Below are positions 35,204-47,592 of a stretch of DNA of 64,000 nucleotides, one piece after another. The notes beneath the pieces are model-generated. The model did not search any database, was not told the origin of the DNA, and saw only the letters and a program-made list of their open reading frames with translations. Source of the stretch: Isoetes taiwanensis. Lineage: Eukaryota; Streptophyta; Lycopodiopsida; Isoetales; Isoetaceae. The DNA lies in contig JAJEKV010000391.1 of the NCBI GenBank assembly GCA_021234155.1, forward strand, positions 124,001 to 188,000, written 5' to 3'. Position 1 is the first letter of the stretch; each line of letters starts with the position of its first letter. The position numbers were made by a program, and so were the translations under genes.

Positions 35204-37264
35204 CATGAATTGATCTTTTGAAACTTTATTTGAAAATTCTTGAGATTCTTGGAACATGTTGCATTTTCTCATGTTAGCAGCGCTTTCCTTCCTTTGCCAC
35301 CAGCAGCGTTTTTTATCAGCATTAGCACGGTAGTGTTTGGTAGAGTTGTTTGGCAAGATTGTTGTGTCTGGTGAAAAGTATTGCCAAATAAAAATTCCAA
35401 AAGGCCAAAGTTTACCACTATTGAGACTCCTCTTAATGTTTAGATAGAACCCTCGTTACACTCCTAATTATTTATCACGAGCTATTTATCATGTCATTGA
35501 TTACTCCCCTGTTATTATTGTCAACATTATTCCTCTTTTCTATTCAAATATTACTTGGTGTGCTGTTTACTCCCCTGTTATTATTGTCTACATTATTCTC
35601 TTTTCAAATTCTACTTGGTGCGCTGTTCAGGCCTCAGTTTAATCCCCCATTATTATTGCCTACATTATCTTCTCCTTTTTTGATCCCGTTTGGACATCAA
35701 ATGGCATAGATTTAACCAACTAGTTCTATATGTTCAGGCTTCTTGTTTCCACTCGACACGCAGCACATTCAGGTGTGCGTCCTTACATTTCAGCTCTAGC
35801 GCACATTTAGAATTTTTTATCTCACATTCGGAACCAGAACAGCAGCTTGAGTCTCATAGACCTTGTGGTTTCCGTAAATCAATTTAATAATCTAATTCAA
35901 ACAGGATCTCGCGTTAAGAGTAGAGGCGCAATGCATATTGTCAGCAAAAGAATTCAAACGATTTCTGAGAATCCAAACAAAAGAAGCACGTTCAGGAGAC
36001 CTATATTTATTGCAATGAGCATTCTCAATGACCAACTCCAGCAAACAGTATCACCCTCGGAAGATGCCACCTCAAAGATAGTGTTATAATATTTATTCAA
36101 ACACGTACATTTTCCCTCATACTGATATAACACAATAGAAAGGAACACATTGATGAAAGTTTCATAGTATAAGCTAGTACCTACAATTCAACAATTGTAT
36201 GCTTCTTAATAGGACTTTAAACTTATAATGTCAATATTCCAAGAAGCTTTAATAAGCCTTTTTTATTTTTTGGATGAAAGCGGCACAATCCCTTTCCCCT
36301 CCTGGTGCTCCATCTAGCAAATTGCATTTCAAACAATGGGCTCATAAATCCTACATCCTTTGAATTTGCCCTCTACGAGATACCATTCAAAAATCCACGA
36401 GGAGCTGCCATTATTACCGTTTCCCTGGTGAGTTGAAGCTCTACTATCTATTCAAGGAAAGTTAGTAGAGACCCAAGACATAACAGAAAAGTATCAGAAT
36501 TGGCTTACTTTCAACAGTGTATTGTCTCCACAATAGACCAATAAGTTGCCCTGTATCATCCAGCATTGACATCTTTAGTACATGAATTATTCAAGTTCAC
36601 CCCAATCTTTGTCGTCACTATTTTTACTTCAACTGCTGGACTACATTGTCACTCTGGGCAGAAATCTTGCCTTCGTCCTAGCCATTCTGCAAATCTTGTG
36701 AACCTAAGATTCAAGTACAGCAAATTCAAATAAGAACAGGAATGATCATGTCAGAAGATCTCTAGTATAAATGCTTTGTGCCCTTTAAAATCAAAGATGA
36801 AACAAAGCGCTGACTTGACAGTAGGGATATGAGTTGTGAAGGATGTCCATAATCTAGCTCTGTGCCTCACTTTTCTCTGCTGTATGTTTCACAGTTATAC
36901 CCTCGATCCAGTTAATTGCGATGCAATCATGCTATCCATGTGGCATGTGCTAACATTGTTTTTTTCTGGTCTGTAACTGCTGCTTTGTTCACGTGTCATT
37001 CAAACCAAAACTCTTCTAAGACAGTACAATTCAAATAAGATGGACCATTGGATGTCTGAGAAAAACAACTTTAGCCACTAAGCTGTACGTAGGTGCAAAA
37101 TAAGTATCATGGCTATTAAACAACGTCTTAAAACAAGTTTTTACAACAAGTTATAAACAACTAGACTGCTAAGCTGAACATTTCGAATCTTCTATTGAAA
37201 TAATCCAAACTCTGTTTAGAGGCAATATGATGAATATCCTGCAAAATGTCCCTTTTCCTTTCAG
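35204..37264. other. Intergenic or intronic, no supported gene
   Basis: Apart from the tandem repeat at 35501-35680, this holds AT-rich sequence without recognised coding segments. It may include 5' exons or introns of the gene whose exons appear at 37265. Confidence 0.35.
35501..35680 (+). repeat. Tandem repeat of 66-71 bp, about 2.6 copies
   Basis: TTACTCCCCTGTTATTATTG starts copies at 35501 and 35567; a variant (AATCCCCCATTATTATTG) starts the third near 35638. Each contains ACATTATTC and, in two units, TACTTGGTG. Non-coding. Confidence 0.85.
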
Positions 37265-37733
37265 AAATGATCCACTATCTCTGCGTTCAGAGCAGTTAGG
37301 ATCAATTCAAATTGCCTTTGTAGACTCTATGCCAATTTCTGGAAATAGCTGGCTTGGATCGACCATGCATGATTTTTCTCCCAGCCTAGACAGGTACCCT
37401 GAGGGTATCTCTCATGTCAATGCATCCCATGATCTGCATCGGGCTCAGGTATTCTTCATGGAGTTGATTTTATATCCATCTATAGGCTGTTTTGCTCCCT
37501 TATAATCAGGCATTAAGCCCCGGACGTGCTTCACATATTATACTACGAACTTGTACATCCTCCTTTGCATCTCCACTCTTGATGGCATCAGATCATGGTT
37601 CTTGAACCTCTTATCCAAAACCACAGACTGTTCTGCATCATCTTCCTTTCCAGCTCTATTTAGGTCTGAAGGACTATATTTCAGCCATTGTGGTTCAATT
37701 CCGCTCACTATTCTTAGGGGCTTACAAGCTGGA
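37265..37733 (+). CDS. Two joined internal exons of an unknown gene
   Basis: Exon A (37265-37448) has a textbook polypyrimidine tract and acceptor (CCTTTTCCTTTCAG) and a donor (GCTCAG|GTATTC). Exon B (37654-37733) has acceptor CTTCCTTTCCAG and donor CTGGA|GTAAGT. Exon A is one base plus 61 codons and exon B 26 codons plus two bases; A ends and B starts in phase 0, so the join stays open. The product contains FVDSMPISGNSWLGSTMHDF and, across the junction, ASHDLHRAQ-LYLGLKDYISAI. I do not recognise the family. Neither upstream nor downstream exons could be placed reliably, although a candidate with a GTAAGC donor lies at about 38600-38694. No disabling change is seen in these two exons. Confidence 0.6.
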
Positions 37734-40066
37734 GTAAGTCTTTTTTTTAGAATTACTTACTTCTCCAACATGGCCAGACTCTCTGTTGGTTGTACTCCCA
37801 ACATATACTGTGTACCACCTTCAAGAGAATATAATAGTTCTCTTAAGTTATGTGACCCTGGAGTCCCTTATATAGCATGTAAACTGTAAAGAACCTCCAC
37901 AAAGTTTTGACACTCTCAAGACAGATATCTTCATGATCCAGAGTTTACAATTAGTTCTACAGTTTTGTGTCATGGCAGCAAAATTTGCTTCATGCCATGT
38001 AAAAGTAGCAGACCACCAACAATAAAAGTTAAGGTTTGACTTCATGTTATTTAGGTGTTTGCAAAAAATGGCTTCATTTTGCCCCTGCCACACTTTGCCC
38101 CCTCCCACTTTGCCCTTTTTTTTCGCGGCCTTCAAGTTCCTGCTTTTTTATCTTTTAAAATTACTCAATATTGTTGATTGCCCTAGTGACCCTTTCAACT
38201 TTTTTGTTTTAGATGCACTGTTGAGATTGAGACCTTTTGATAGACCAATCCATCGGGGACGTTAGGACTTGAGCGGCTGACTGGGTGCTCCTGGTTTTCC
38301 CTTGTGAGCCACTTTACTGCCTGTGTCAGTTTTCCTACCAAGATGATGATTATTCCTCAGGTGCATCCTCTACGAAGCCATTTATAAAGGTGAGATCCTA
38401 TTGTAAGGTTACCCCAACAAAGGGAAAATGAGTGCAAATTTTGAACTAAATTATATCAAATTACCTTGTTATGAAGAACAGAAGCAGCCGTATAGATAAA
38501 GCAGGCCAATTCTTCAACACTTATCTACAAAAACAAAAAATGTTAAGTTATGCATGGAAGCTTTTCTTAGTCAGAATATGAAATTACCTTTGGTATACAA
38601 AAGTGGCTTTCAAGGGAATTGTCCTGTTCATGGCTTTTGCTGGTCTTGTCAAAAAATGGAAGGAGGTGCTCAATGATCTTCCTAAGAAAAGTAAGCCATA
38701 AAGCTTATACTTTGAGATTTCAATTATAGAAATGGAAACTCCTTTGCATTTTAGCATCTATAAAAAGCACCATCAAAGAACTCCGGTTCTGCTTGTGCGC
38801 CAAGACCCTAAAGGATATTTCATTTGCTAAAATGTTAGAGACCCCATCACTGGGAAGCTTGATGTATCTGGATTCTCATTTCAAATTGATAGATTTCAAA
38901 GTTTTGGGTTGCTGATAGTATGAGAAAGCATAGGGCTTCCACAGCATTTGAACAAAGTGTTAACACTAGGGATAAATATTGGTTTCAGTCAAGATGGTCA
39001 TGATCCTCCAGCAGGCTTGCCAGACTTGAGCTGGAATATCTGCCCACTACGAAACAAGCTAGTCATCCTGCTCTGACGCTTGTTTAGAAAGTTTGGCTAC
39101 TACAGATACTGATTCCAAATTATTTGAATTATTTCACAAGCTCCTAATCCAAACTAAAGAATAATTTCCCACTTCAACGCTTATTTCACTCCTTGCCCCA
39201 CTGACTTCCATTACCATATTTAGGGTGAAGTTGAACTGATAAAGGCAGAAATGTGACTTTACAATAGTAAGCCTGGGGCTTATTCAAGTGTGGCAGGTCA
39301 AGGCCAAATTAAGCCTAATTGCTGGGTGCCTCTGGAGACTTGGTTCGGCTACCATCCAAGCTATTTAGCACAGTCATCACGGGAACATCAGTGCCCCCAG
39401 GAGGAGAAAATCATACAAGCTCCTGTAATTAATGCTTGGGCCTTGCATGAGAAATTCAATCAAACATGCAGCATCTCAAATCACAATGACCATCACTTCC
39501 ATCCAAACCACAATGCCATGAAACTCAAATAATCAGTTCGAGACCATCAATCTCATGGTTCATTATTTTATCATGCAATCCCTAACTTTATACTATTCCA
39601 GCTAAAGGCCACCAAAGTACCTTTAACTTAAACAGCATTTACCAACTCAGACCTGACTCCAAAAGACAATGACTAGCCATTGTTAGCATATGCTGGGATA
39701 ACTTTTGCATGAATTGTAGCAGCTAATATGTTTGGCTGCATACAAAAGAGATAAAGGGGGTTGTTAATACACCAGGCCTATTTGGGCTTGTGGAGTTGAG
39801 ATAGAACGCTAAATCATCGCGCGGGCGGAAAAACACTGGCCTCGATTCTCAAGCAATTTTGGTTTGAACGATCAAAAGAAGTAATATCTCATGAAAATAA
39901 ACGCACGTAGAACATATTTGGCCTCAAGCCTAGACTCAGTTCACCAAAGCAAATCAATACATTTTCTTATGCTCTCAATTGCCATACCTTAACATCTGGG
40001 TCAATTTCAGCCCTCTCACTACCAGCAATTATTGGTTGAATCTAAGGCCGAACTGGCGCGCCATAC
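37734..40066. other. Intron/intergenic, no firm exon
   Basis: Some segments (38600-38694, 38755-38900, 39290-39532) look protein-like in one frame or another and have possible splice sites, but competing frames are equally open and phases do not settle the matter. These may be further exons of the plus-strand gene at 37265. Confidence 0.3.
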
Positions 40067-40196
40067 TTTCAAAGGTCGCGATGGGGTGGCGTATCCTAAA
40101 GCTGCCAAATAAAATCTTGAGAATCAGATCGTTTTGTGTTATCAACCACACCATTACTGTAGCAGCTATTGTGGCCCAAGCCCTAATAGCTACAAC
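40067..40196 (-). CDS. Minus-strand exon with a membrane-like segment
   Basis: 130 bp: acceptor GGGTTTTCAG|GTTGTA and donor CTTTGAAA|GTATGG on the minus strand, open as 43 codons plus one base. It encodes VVAIRAWATIAATVMVWLIT, a likely transmembrane helix, then a charged tail (FRIRHPIATFE). Family not recognised. It lies 2.4 kb downstream of a leader-like first exon on the same strand at 42603-42735, so both may belong to one gene for an organelle membrane protein; the intermediate exons are not resolved. Confidence 0.4.
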
Positions 40197-42602
40197 CTGA
40201 AAACCCTGCAATTCATGAGAACCAGCGCCTCTATTATAATGTTATAGCTTGGATGAATATTGATTGTCCCTGCGAAATTGCGGCTGTGAATTTTAAACTA
40301 GAATGCTAATGCAACAGAAGATACTTCAGGTGGCCAAAATATCATTGGAAACCAAGAACTAAGCAGAAAAGGAATACTTTTGATTATCTTTGGAGTATTA
40401 TTCACAGACATCTGTAAAGGCATAAAAATAAAAGCATATTGACATTCTGATGCTCCATATTGCTCAAAATTACTGACCTCCATGATACTCAAAACATATA
40501 CGGCCTTAAAACAGAAAAATGGAGAAAACCATAAAAATACCGAGGTTTAGAAGGACAGAAAAGCAAAGGTAAAACCAAGGGCCCTAGTGGTAGAGTTCAG
40601 AAGACTTACATAATGTGGTATGTCCAGGAATTTTTAGGAGGATGTTTCCCATAAGGCATTAGTAGAGATCAGGTTCAATATACTTCAAGACACCCGGAAA
40701 GCTTCACATGAGACATTCTCATTCAGTCCCTAAATTTTTATGTCCACCATTTCAGATAAGTTGGTGCATAGCACACTACCAATCATATTGTGCTGTTGGC
40801 AATGGGCTAACTCTCATTATATTATATTTGTTTGCCTGAAGTCTCAATGTGACATAAAACCAAATGCATCCCATTACAGTTAGTAATCAAGGCACCACTT
40901 CCTCTTAATGGTTGACATGGCTGCCGCGTTAACAAAACGGACAACCATAATGACCTCAACATCCAGCTAAGCTGTAATAATTAAAGCACTATGTGCATCA
41001 TAACCCTCTTTTCTTAAAAAGCCAACGTAATGGGCATACTTTTTAGAAATCGAAGGCATTCCTATCCATATGCCGACCAGATGGCCAACTATCATTGGTG
41101 AACTGACAGGATGACCACGGGCTATAATAACGGCTTGAAGTCCGATATTCTTGTTCCTATTAACTAGCGTGAGAAATTGAATTTGAAGGTATTGGAAGAC
41201 AAAATCACTTCACCAAAAAGCAAGAATAGTGAAGATAGATCTCTAAAACGCGAAAATAATATCTCTTGAAGCTTCAAGACTCTCCAGCTTTCTCTAGGGT
41301 GAAAGATGCTGTAACTGATTTTTCTCCATGGCACGTTGTACAGGGAAGACATTGGCTTTCTTCCACACGACCTCTGATGGATGGGCTGGTGACCGCTGCT
41401 AGTACCTGCAAAACTCATTGACTATTTCGCCAAAGTTTTGTAAAACCCCATGCAATTTCTTGACAAGAGAAAAGGGAGCTCAAAAACCTGTGATATTAAT
41501 AAAACCCCAATTTTATGTTTTGCTTGGACTTCTTATTCATGAGCTAGCAACAACAACCACAACACAGAAGGCATAATAAAGAGTAGTATTTTCTTTCCTT
41601 TGTCTGACTGGATAAAATGAGAAAGAAGCAAAAGAAATAATACTTAAACACATTTCAATTCTCGATATGGACAAAGGTTATTGGCGAAGGGCATATGAGT
41701 TGCGATTTATGAGCTGAAACTTACTGAAGACGACCATTATCTGCATGCTACTTGGTCCTTCCAACACTTGCATTTCATACATGGCCTTCCACCAACAACA
41801 AGCCTATGAATGGATGGTCAGACACCCAACATTTGGATAAGAGGGCCAAGCCATTGAAGAGAAAAAAACTTTTTTCCCTTACTACAATCTTTAAATGGCT
41901 CAAATGTGCAGCTACACCTTCTTCAAATCTCTGGAACTTGCAATAGAAAGCTTTTCGTCTTTTTGACTTTCATGTGTGTTCCATTACGCGGAAGAAAATG
42001 TTAATTTTACTGTAACCACATAAGTTTGACTGATACCATGCAAGGGAAGCGGCGTTAAAAGATGGCAAAAGCTGGCTTTGTGATTACTTTAGGACAATTG
42101 GCTCCTGGAAGACTCAACAAAGAGATAATAAGATGGGAACCACCTTCTTAGTTAGATAATGATGCAATGTATTCTGATTATTAGATTTCAATTGTTAGAT
42201 TTGACTGGACAGTAGCAGTTTGCATGTATTTTAGAAGGATTGTTCACATAGGTGAATTGCAGGCCAAAACAGGGGCAATTGGTCCGGGTGGCTGACTATT
42301 TTTTCTTCTTTACCCAACTGCTCTACAATGCATTTACAGTAAGAACAATGCAAAGTGTACTGCAAACATCCATTCAAATTACTTGAAACAGTGAATGAAA
42401 CCTCGTATATAGTAATGATGTAAGAATGATGAAAGAATCGAAGAAAAAGACGGCCCGTGTTACTAACCTCAAACATGAGTTCTGAGACCGTGAAGCATCT
42501 AATAAGCTATCAAAACATCAGCTGCAACCTTCAAATATGAATTTGTCACTATCATTCATAATCAAGCTTACACCAAGCTGCTACAATTTCAGCTATACTT
42601 AC
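40197..42602. other. Probable intron/intergenic, no firm exon
   Basis: A minus-strand segment at about 41290-41420 follows a TTTTGCAG acceptor and reads as CLPCTTCHGEKS in one frame, which is cysteine-rich, but the phase does not fit the first exon at 42603. Nothing else is supported. Confidence 0.3.
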
Positions 42603-42735
42603 TGCGGGAGTTCCTAAAAAGACTACACCTTTCCTGTTGCAGTACTCTCAGATTGGACATTACAGCAATGCACCCACATAACAGCTGCGTCGTAGGCGAG
42701 GTGGGGCGTAGAGGGGCTGCTCTGACGAGCGCCAT
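42603..42735 (-). CDS. Possible first exon with organelle-targeting leader
   Basis: ATG at 42735 on the minus strand, 44 codons plus one base, ending at a near-perfect donor (CCCGCA|GTAAGTATAG). The peptide starts MALVRAAPLRPTSPTTQLLC: no acidic residues early on, rich in Arg, Ser, Thr, Ala and Leu, as chloroplast or mitochondrial transit peptides are. No continuation exon is firmly placed. The opposite strand is also open here (42653-42856) but without splice signals, and I consider that a shadow. Confidence 0.4.
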
Positions 42736-45134
42736 ATCTCATGCCATATCAATGTTCGTTTTTAAGTTACATGATGTAAGCATCCATGGGGTTGAACCAA
42801 TAGTGGACCAGCTAAGAAGAAATAGGCCGAGCGTCAAGCATGGTCATGCTGTTTGAACCAGCATGAAATGAAAAAAACTCCAGTGTAGTTTTTCTGTCGA
42901 TGTGGCTTTAACATAACACTCGCGGAAAAATTAGTTTAGTTTACAAAACGTGTATTTTTTTGGGTTCAACATGGACTGTGGTAAAATAAATAAGACGTTC
43001 GGAAATAGGCGGCGACACATAAAATAATGTTTTCCTTTAAATTACATAATTACATGGCTAAAATGATTTTGGTGTTGATTAATGATTTTGGTGTCGATTG
43101 ATGGTTGAAAAGTTTTTTTTTTTTTTTACGTTTTGATTACATTACATAGCAAATTGCAAAGAAAATGGATGTTGTTTGTAATATACAATTGAGCTAGTTT
43201 TGATATCTTTTTAATTAAACTCATGCGCGGACTAGCAAGCGGAGTTGACATATATATCGGCTTGAACCAATGCATGAGATACCAGCATAATCTCTTTTTT
43301 TATGCAGGATTAAATGAATGCACTAGTTTTGATATCATTTGATTGAAATTCATGTTGGCCCGGCAAGTCGGTGACATCGGTTGACATATTATGTGATTAT
43401 GTCAACAACCAAGCCAAACTTCAAAGGTCATTAAAATTTCTTTTAAAAATTTTTATGATAAAAAAAAAATGTGTTTAGGGCCAACAAATTTCATATAAAA
43501 ATTCTCCTTTTAAAACGTTCTTTGTGAGTTTTGGAGCAAAGGTTAGTGCTAAATTCATAGACTCATATTTTCAAGTAAAATAGTACTTTTCACTTACAAA
43601 CATGCAAAATTGTATTGTCTTTTTGAAGAAAGATGATTAATTCCTTTGTCATATTTGAATAATTCTATCAAAAGCGGTCACGCTTTCTTGATTCATCTTT
43701 GGAAAATTCACTTATACCATAAATATGTTGATGCGATTTCAAAACCGGTTGCATCACATAAACTCTTCGACATTCCTTCACCAAAAGATCTTAGACAATA
43801 ATTGAAAAGAGGCAGGAAAAGCGAGAGGTCAAATCATATGCAAGATTCAAAAGGAAAGATTAAATCAACCTTATCTTTCTCTCATATAGCAAGCCAGTGG
43901 AGCTTCATGAGCTATGGAAAAGATATGACTACGAGAAATCGGATCTAAGAAAATGCAAAAGTATGGAAGCAAAATCGCATTACCTCATTAAGGTCTTTCT
44001 TGTAAAGAGATTAGAAGTTCTGCGAGAAGCTTCAAGGTTGCGATCCAGCGGATATGTGAATAGGCGTGGAATATTAGTTCAAAGAAAGCCGAGCCGCGGC
44101 CATTTCATGGCGGAAGCATTAGAAAAATCACGCGGAGTCTCAAAAGGCCCCTAAGAAATTATAAATTATTTTCCATGTATTTTTTTGTTAAAATATAATA
44201 TGGGGCTAGGGGTCAATTTTTGCATTAATAATGCAAATCGTGATATCTTTTCCACCCCATTTCAAATCTCTTATTCCTTTTTATGCTCCCCACTACTGCG
44301 TGGATGCCAAGAGTAAGGTGTGGGTTAGGCTGGGGAGATCTTTCCTTCGTGTGAATGGAGCTCCTTGGCCTTTGCATTTTGTTTTTGGATCAACCAACCC
44401 CTTTGTAAACCAAAATCGATGGCATCACGAAGTCCTCGCGCTTGGTCACGAGTCTTTGCCTCTTGGATCAAAAATCGGTGGGTGTACCCACCACGATCTA
44501 TGGCGCGGCTCCTTCCTCCCATCGATCTGTTTTGATGTTTTCACATATGAAATTCAAATTCAAATTCAATCAAATCAAATTCAAACATTCAAAAGCATAC
44601 GATAAAAACCAACGGGGATCATGGCGAGGCTGAGTTGTCCATACTCTGTTGCTTCAAGCTGCTTTACTTCCAGCGGTATGGCCCATATCACAATTAACCT
44701 CCCATCGGTGGGTATGCTCAAACCACAAACAAGCGTAGGTTAATTTCAGGGGCAGCTTGAAGATGAGAATGCATTAGCAGTGCAGACAAAGCATGCAAAT
44801 ATTTGAACAGAGGAGAGATTTACCCAAAGAATCCTATGGTTAGGACATCCGGGGTTTTAATTAGGTTGCCCGGCAAGTAAAGTTTGCTTGTGAAAGGTAA
44901 ATCAGGGTTTAAAAGCGAAATGAAGATTGCAGCCAATTTAGCAAGAACAAAACGTCACGTGATGGAAAGTGCAATGAAGGATAAGAAGACAATCTTAAAA
45001 TTAAAAATGACATATTGCAGCTTTAAGGCGACAAAACACTGCTAATTGCGTTGAAATTGACCGGCCCGAGAATGTGGTCGAGAGAGCAATGTCGTGAAAA
45101 ATGACTTCAAGAGGAAACTTGTATCTGAGAGAGA
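42736..45134. other. AT-rich intergenic, no supported gene
   Basis: Contains a T13 run near 43116, a tandem duplication at 43195-43450 and a run of ATTCAAATTCAAATTCAA near 44550-44590. Frames at 43897-44154 and 44231-44605 have no recognised domain. Confidence 0.4.
43195..43450 (+). repeat. Degenerate 129-bp tandem duplication
   Basis: TAGTTTTGATATC occurs at 43195 and 43324. Both copies continue with an ATT-AAACTCATG or GAAATTCATG phrase, then GGC/GGAC...GCAAG, then TTGACATAT. They are well diverged. Confidence 0.6.
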
Positions 45135-46443
45135 TTGGCTGGGATAGAAAGAGGACCTCTCTTGGATGGTGAAAGAAAAAAGGAAAAACCAATTGAGAAC
45201 TTGAATATGAGGTGTGGTCGCCAGAGAGAAGAATTTTTATACAATGAAGAATGTGTTAAACACAAAGAGGCCACCACAATGGCCGAGCAGTTGTGGGAAA
45301 AATGTAGAGACAGATTGTTAAAACAATTGCTAACAATGAGGAGATAATTTCCTTGCTAGATGACCCTTCAAACATTGGCCTTAGGAAAGAGTCTTTCGAA
45401 CATGTGGTTGTGAGATATACTCTAAAATTGATGCATCAAAGTTCAAGAGGTTTGTGATACTGCGGGGATCGGTAGGCATGGCGCTACAAGTTCTTTGTTC
45501 AAGCCATTTTATGATGCTTTGAAGTCATTCAACACAAAGAAAATTGTCATCCCTAGACCCTCTGACTTAGAGCTAATCAAAAGGAGGAAAAACATTTCAG
45601 ATGAAAGTGAAATATTAGGGAGCATGCATTCTCACGGAATGTGGTTTTCTGTTGGCTGTGATTACAGTTAGGATCCGGTAAAAGAGAATATTCTTGGATT
45701 GCATGCCAAAAATAGCGTGTGGTTTGATTTGGATAAAGGTTTTAAAGTTTCATGGTTGTTTACTATGACATCTGGGGGCTTGAGAGGTGAATGGGCAACT
45801 TCGAAATTTGCTTGGCTGGATGAGATGGAGATGTCTACAGGGAACAAAGTGAGAGTATCCATAACCACGATGAATAGAGCATTCGAGCAAGTATGATGAG
45901 GAAAGAAACAAAAGAAAATTAGGGATCAATTTGGTTTCACGTGCAATCGAGAAGACCATACTTGGTGGTTAGGCATGTTCGGGTTCGAGAGAAGAGAACA
46001 ACAACGTTTTGAAATGGGTTTTGACAGAACGATGTCATGCGGTACGCGCGCTAGGGTATGTATGGCAATGGTGAGAAATTAAGTGTTTTTTTTTTTTTTT
46101 AAAGAGGACACTTATATTAAAAAGAATGGCAATGATACAAGAGGAAATTAAGTGTTGTAGGCCATGGTTCTTTTTATTGTTAATTTCCATTTGGCATGTG
46201 ACCCGAAGGCGAGGAAAGGCTATGTATAACATAAGTTCTTCAGGTGCAAAACCACAAGGAATTGTATTTATTCTTTGCTACACATTGAAGGAGAAGAATA
46301 AGAAAGGGTCCAAGAGCACTCTTGAATGTGATCAGAACATGCCTCGATACGTCCACTTGAAGATGACACATTTGATCCAATACTCCAATACCACTAGAAA
46401 GAGGGGCACATCCGCACTCTTCATGCGCTGTCGGGATTGTTGA
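45135..46443 (+). other. Cluster of unassigned plus-strand frames
   Basis: Open segments at 45135-45347, 45460-45670, 45699-45896 and 46126-46443 all read on the plus strand and are separated by single stops or frame changes, as in a decayed long gene or transposon protein. Examples are SSLFKPFYDALKSFNTKKI and KHKEATTMAEQLWEKCRDRL. The style suggests a transposase or a plant-specific large protein, but I cannot name the family. An A/T homopolymer run (T15) at 46086-46100 interrupts it. Confidence 0.35.
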
Positions 46444-47394
46444 GAAGATGATACATCACTTTCGAAGTGTTTTGTTTTGGAACATCAGGGGGAGAAGGAG
46501 AGGGAAAAGGCATTGGCGGGTTGAAAAGGTATTTGTCAGAAGCGGGGCTTTACATGGTGGATATTTAAAGCTGGAACAAGACCACAAGAAGTGAAGATGC
46601 TGAAAAAATTTGCATAAGTCCATTAGGTATCCATTGGTGGAGTTAGAGCTGCGGCGGGCTTCGAATGATGCTAAGGGTGGTGTTTATGAGTTTGGCAGCG
46701 AAATTAGTGGAAATTTGAAAGGATAGAACGGATGGCGTGAATAGTGCTTGTGAAAAGTGGCTTCATGGAATGCCACTGTCAAATTTGAACACCCTTTCTG
46801 AGAAGACATATTTTGAGAATTTGAAATAGCCAAGTTTAGGGTGGTGGTCGGGGAATTTACATATGCATACATGGGGCTTGGGGTGAGACAAAGGTCACCC
46901 ATTACATCCCATCATCATATATGCTCATGGGCCTTGGTTTTGCTTGGGAAGTATGGAAGCTTAACAATTTGGAATATGCAAGGTATGGAGAAGTCCCACA
47001 AGCGGTAAGGTTGCATATACCCGAGGAAGACTCAGCGTGGAGGGTCACATTCTTTGTCAAATCCACTCATACGGATGGCACAATGGTTCTCTGAGTAATT
47101 TCGTCATGAAGAGAATGTTGCGAGCGGGTTGCTCAACTGTTGCATAAGGCATTGGTGAGGGCCTCAAAGAAAAGCTGAGGCTTGGAAAAGGTTCTGGCAC
47201 GCTAGCCAAGGCTTGTTAGCATGGAGCCCGGAAGAGGTAGAGAGGTGGTAGTAGATATTGTAAATTTTGAAGTTTGGTGAAGACAACTTGTAAGACATAT
47301 GTTAGCGGAAGAATTGTAGATCATGTGTGCTAATAACACGAATTGATATTAACAGACAAGTACATAGCCCGAACATGTTTCAATATCAACAAAG
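46444..47394. other. No supported gene
   Basis: Continues the purine-rich composition of the preceding block with many stops. It may be the tail of the same decayed element. Confidence 0.3.
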
Positions 47395-47592
47395 AAAAAA
47401 AGTTCACATTGATTTCCAAAAGTAGTATAACATGGCGATATGTACCAAAAGTATTATAAGCGAACCGTTTAATATCCAACAAAAAAAAAAAGATTACATT
47501 GATTTCCAAAAGTAGTATAACATGATATTACCAAAAGTATTATAACATGAACTGATATTACCAAAAGTATTATAACATGACCCGATATTAAC
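47395..47592 (+). repeat. Tandem repeat, CCAAAAGTATTATAACATGA type
   Basis: Five or more copies of CCAAAAGTAGTATAACATG or CCAAAAGTATTATAACATG; three near-identical ones of about 30 bp are spaced regularly at 47500-47592, after a longer-period pair that each includes TTGATTTCC. Non-coding. Confidence 0.9.

Noticed and set aside
47395-47592. CRISPR-like regularly spaced repeat
   Set aside because: Repeats are about 30 bp directly in tandem with almost no unique spacers, in a eukaryotic context; it is an ordinary minisatellite.
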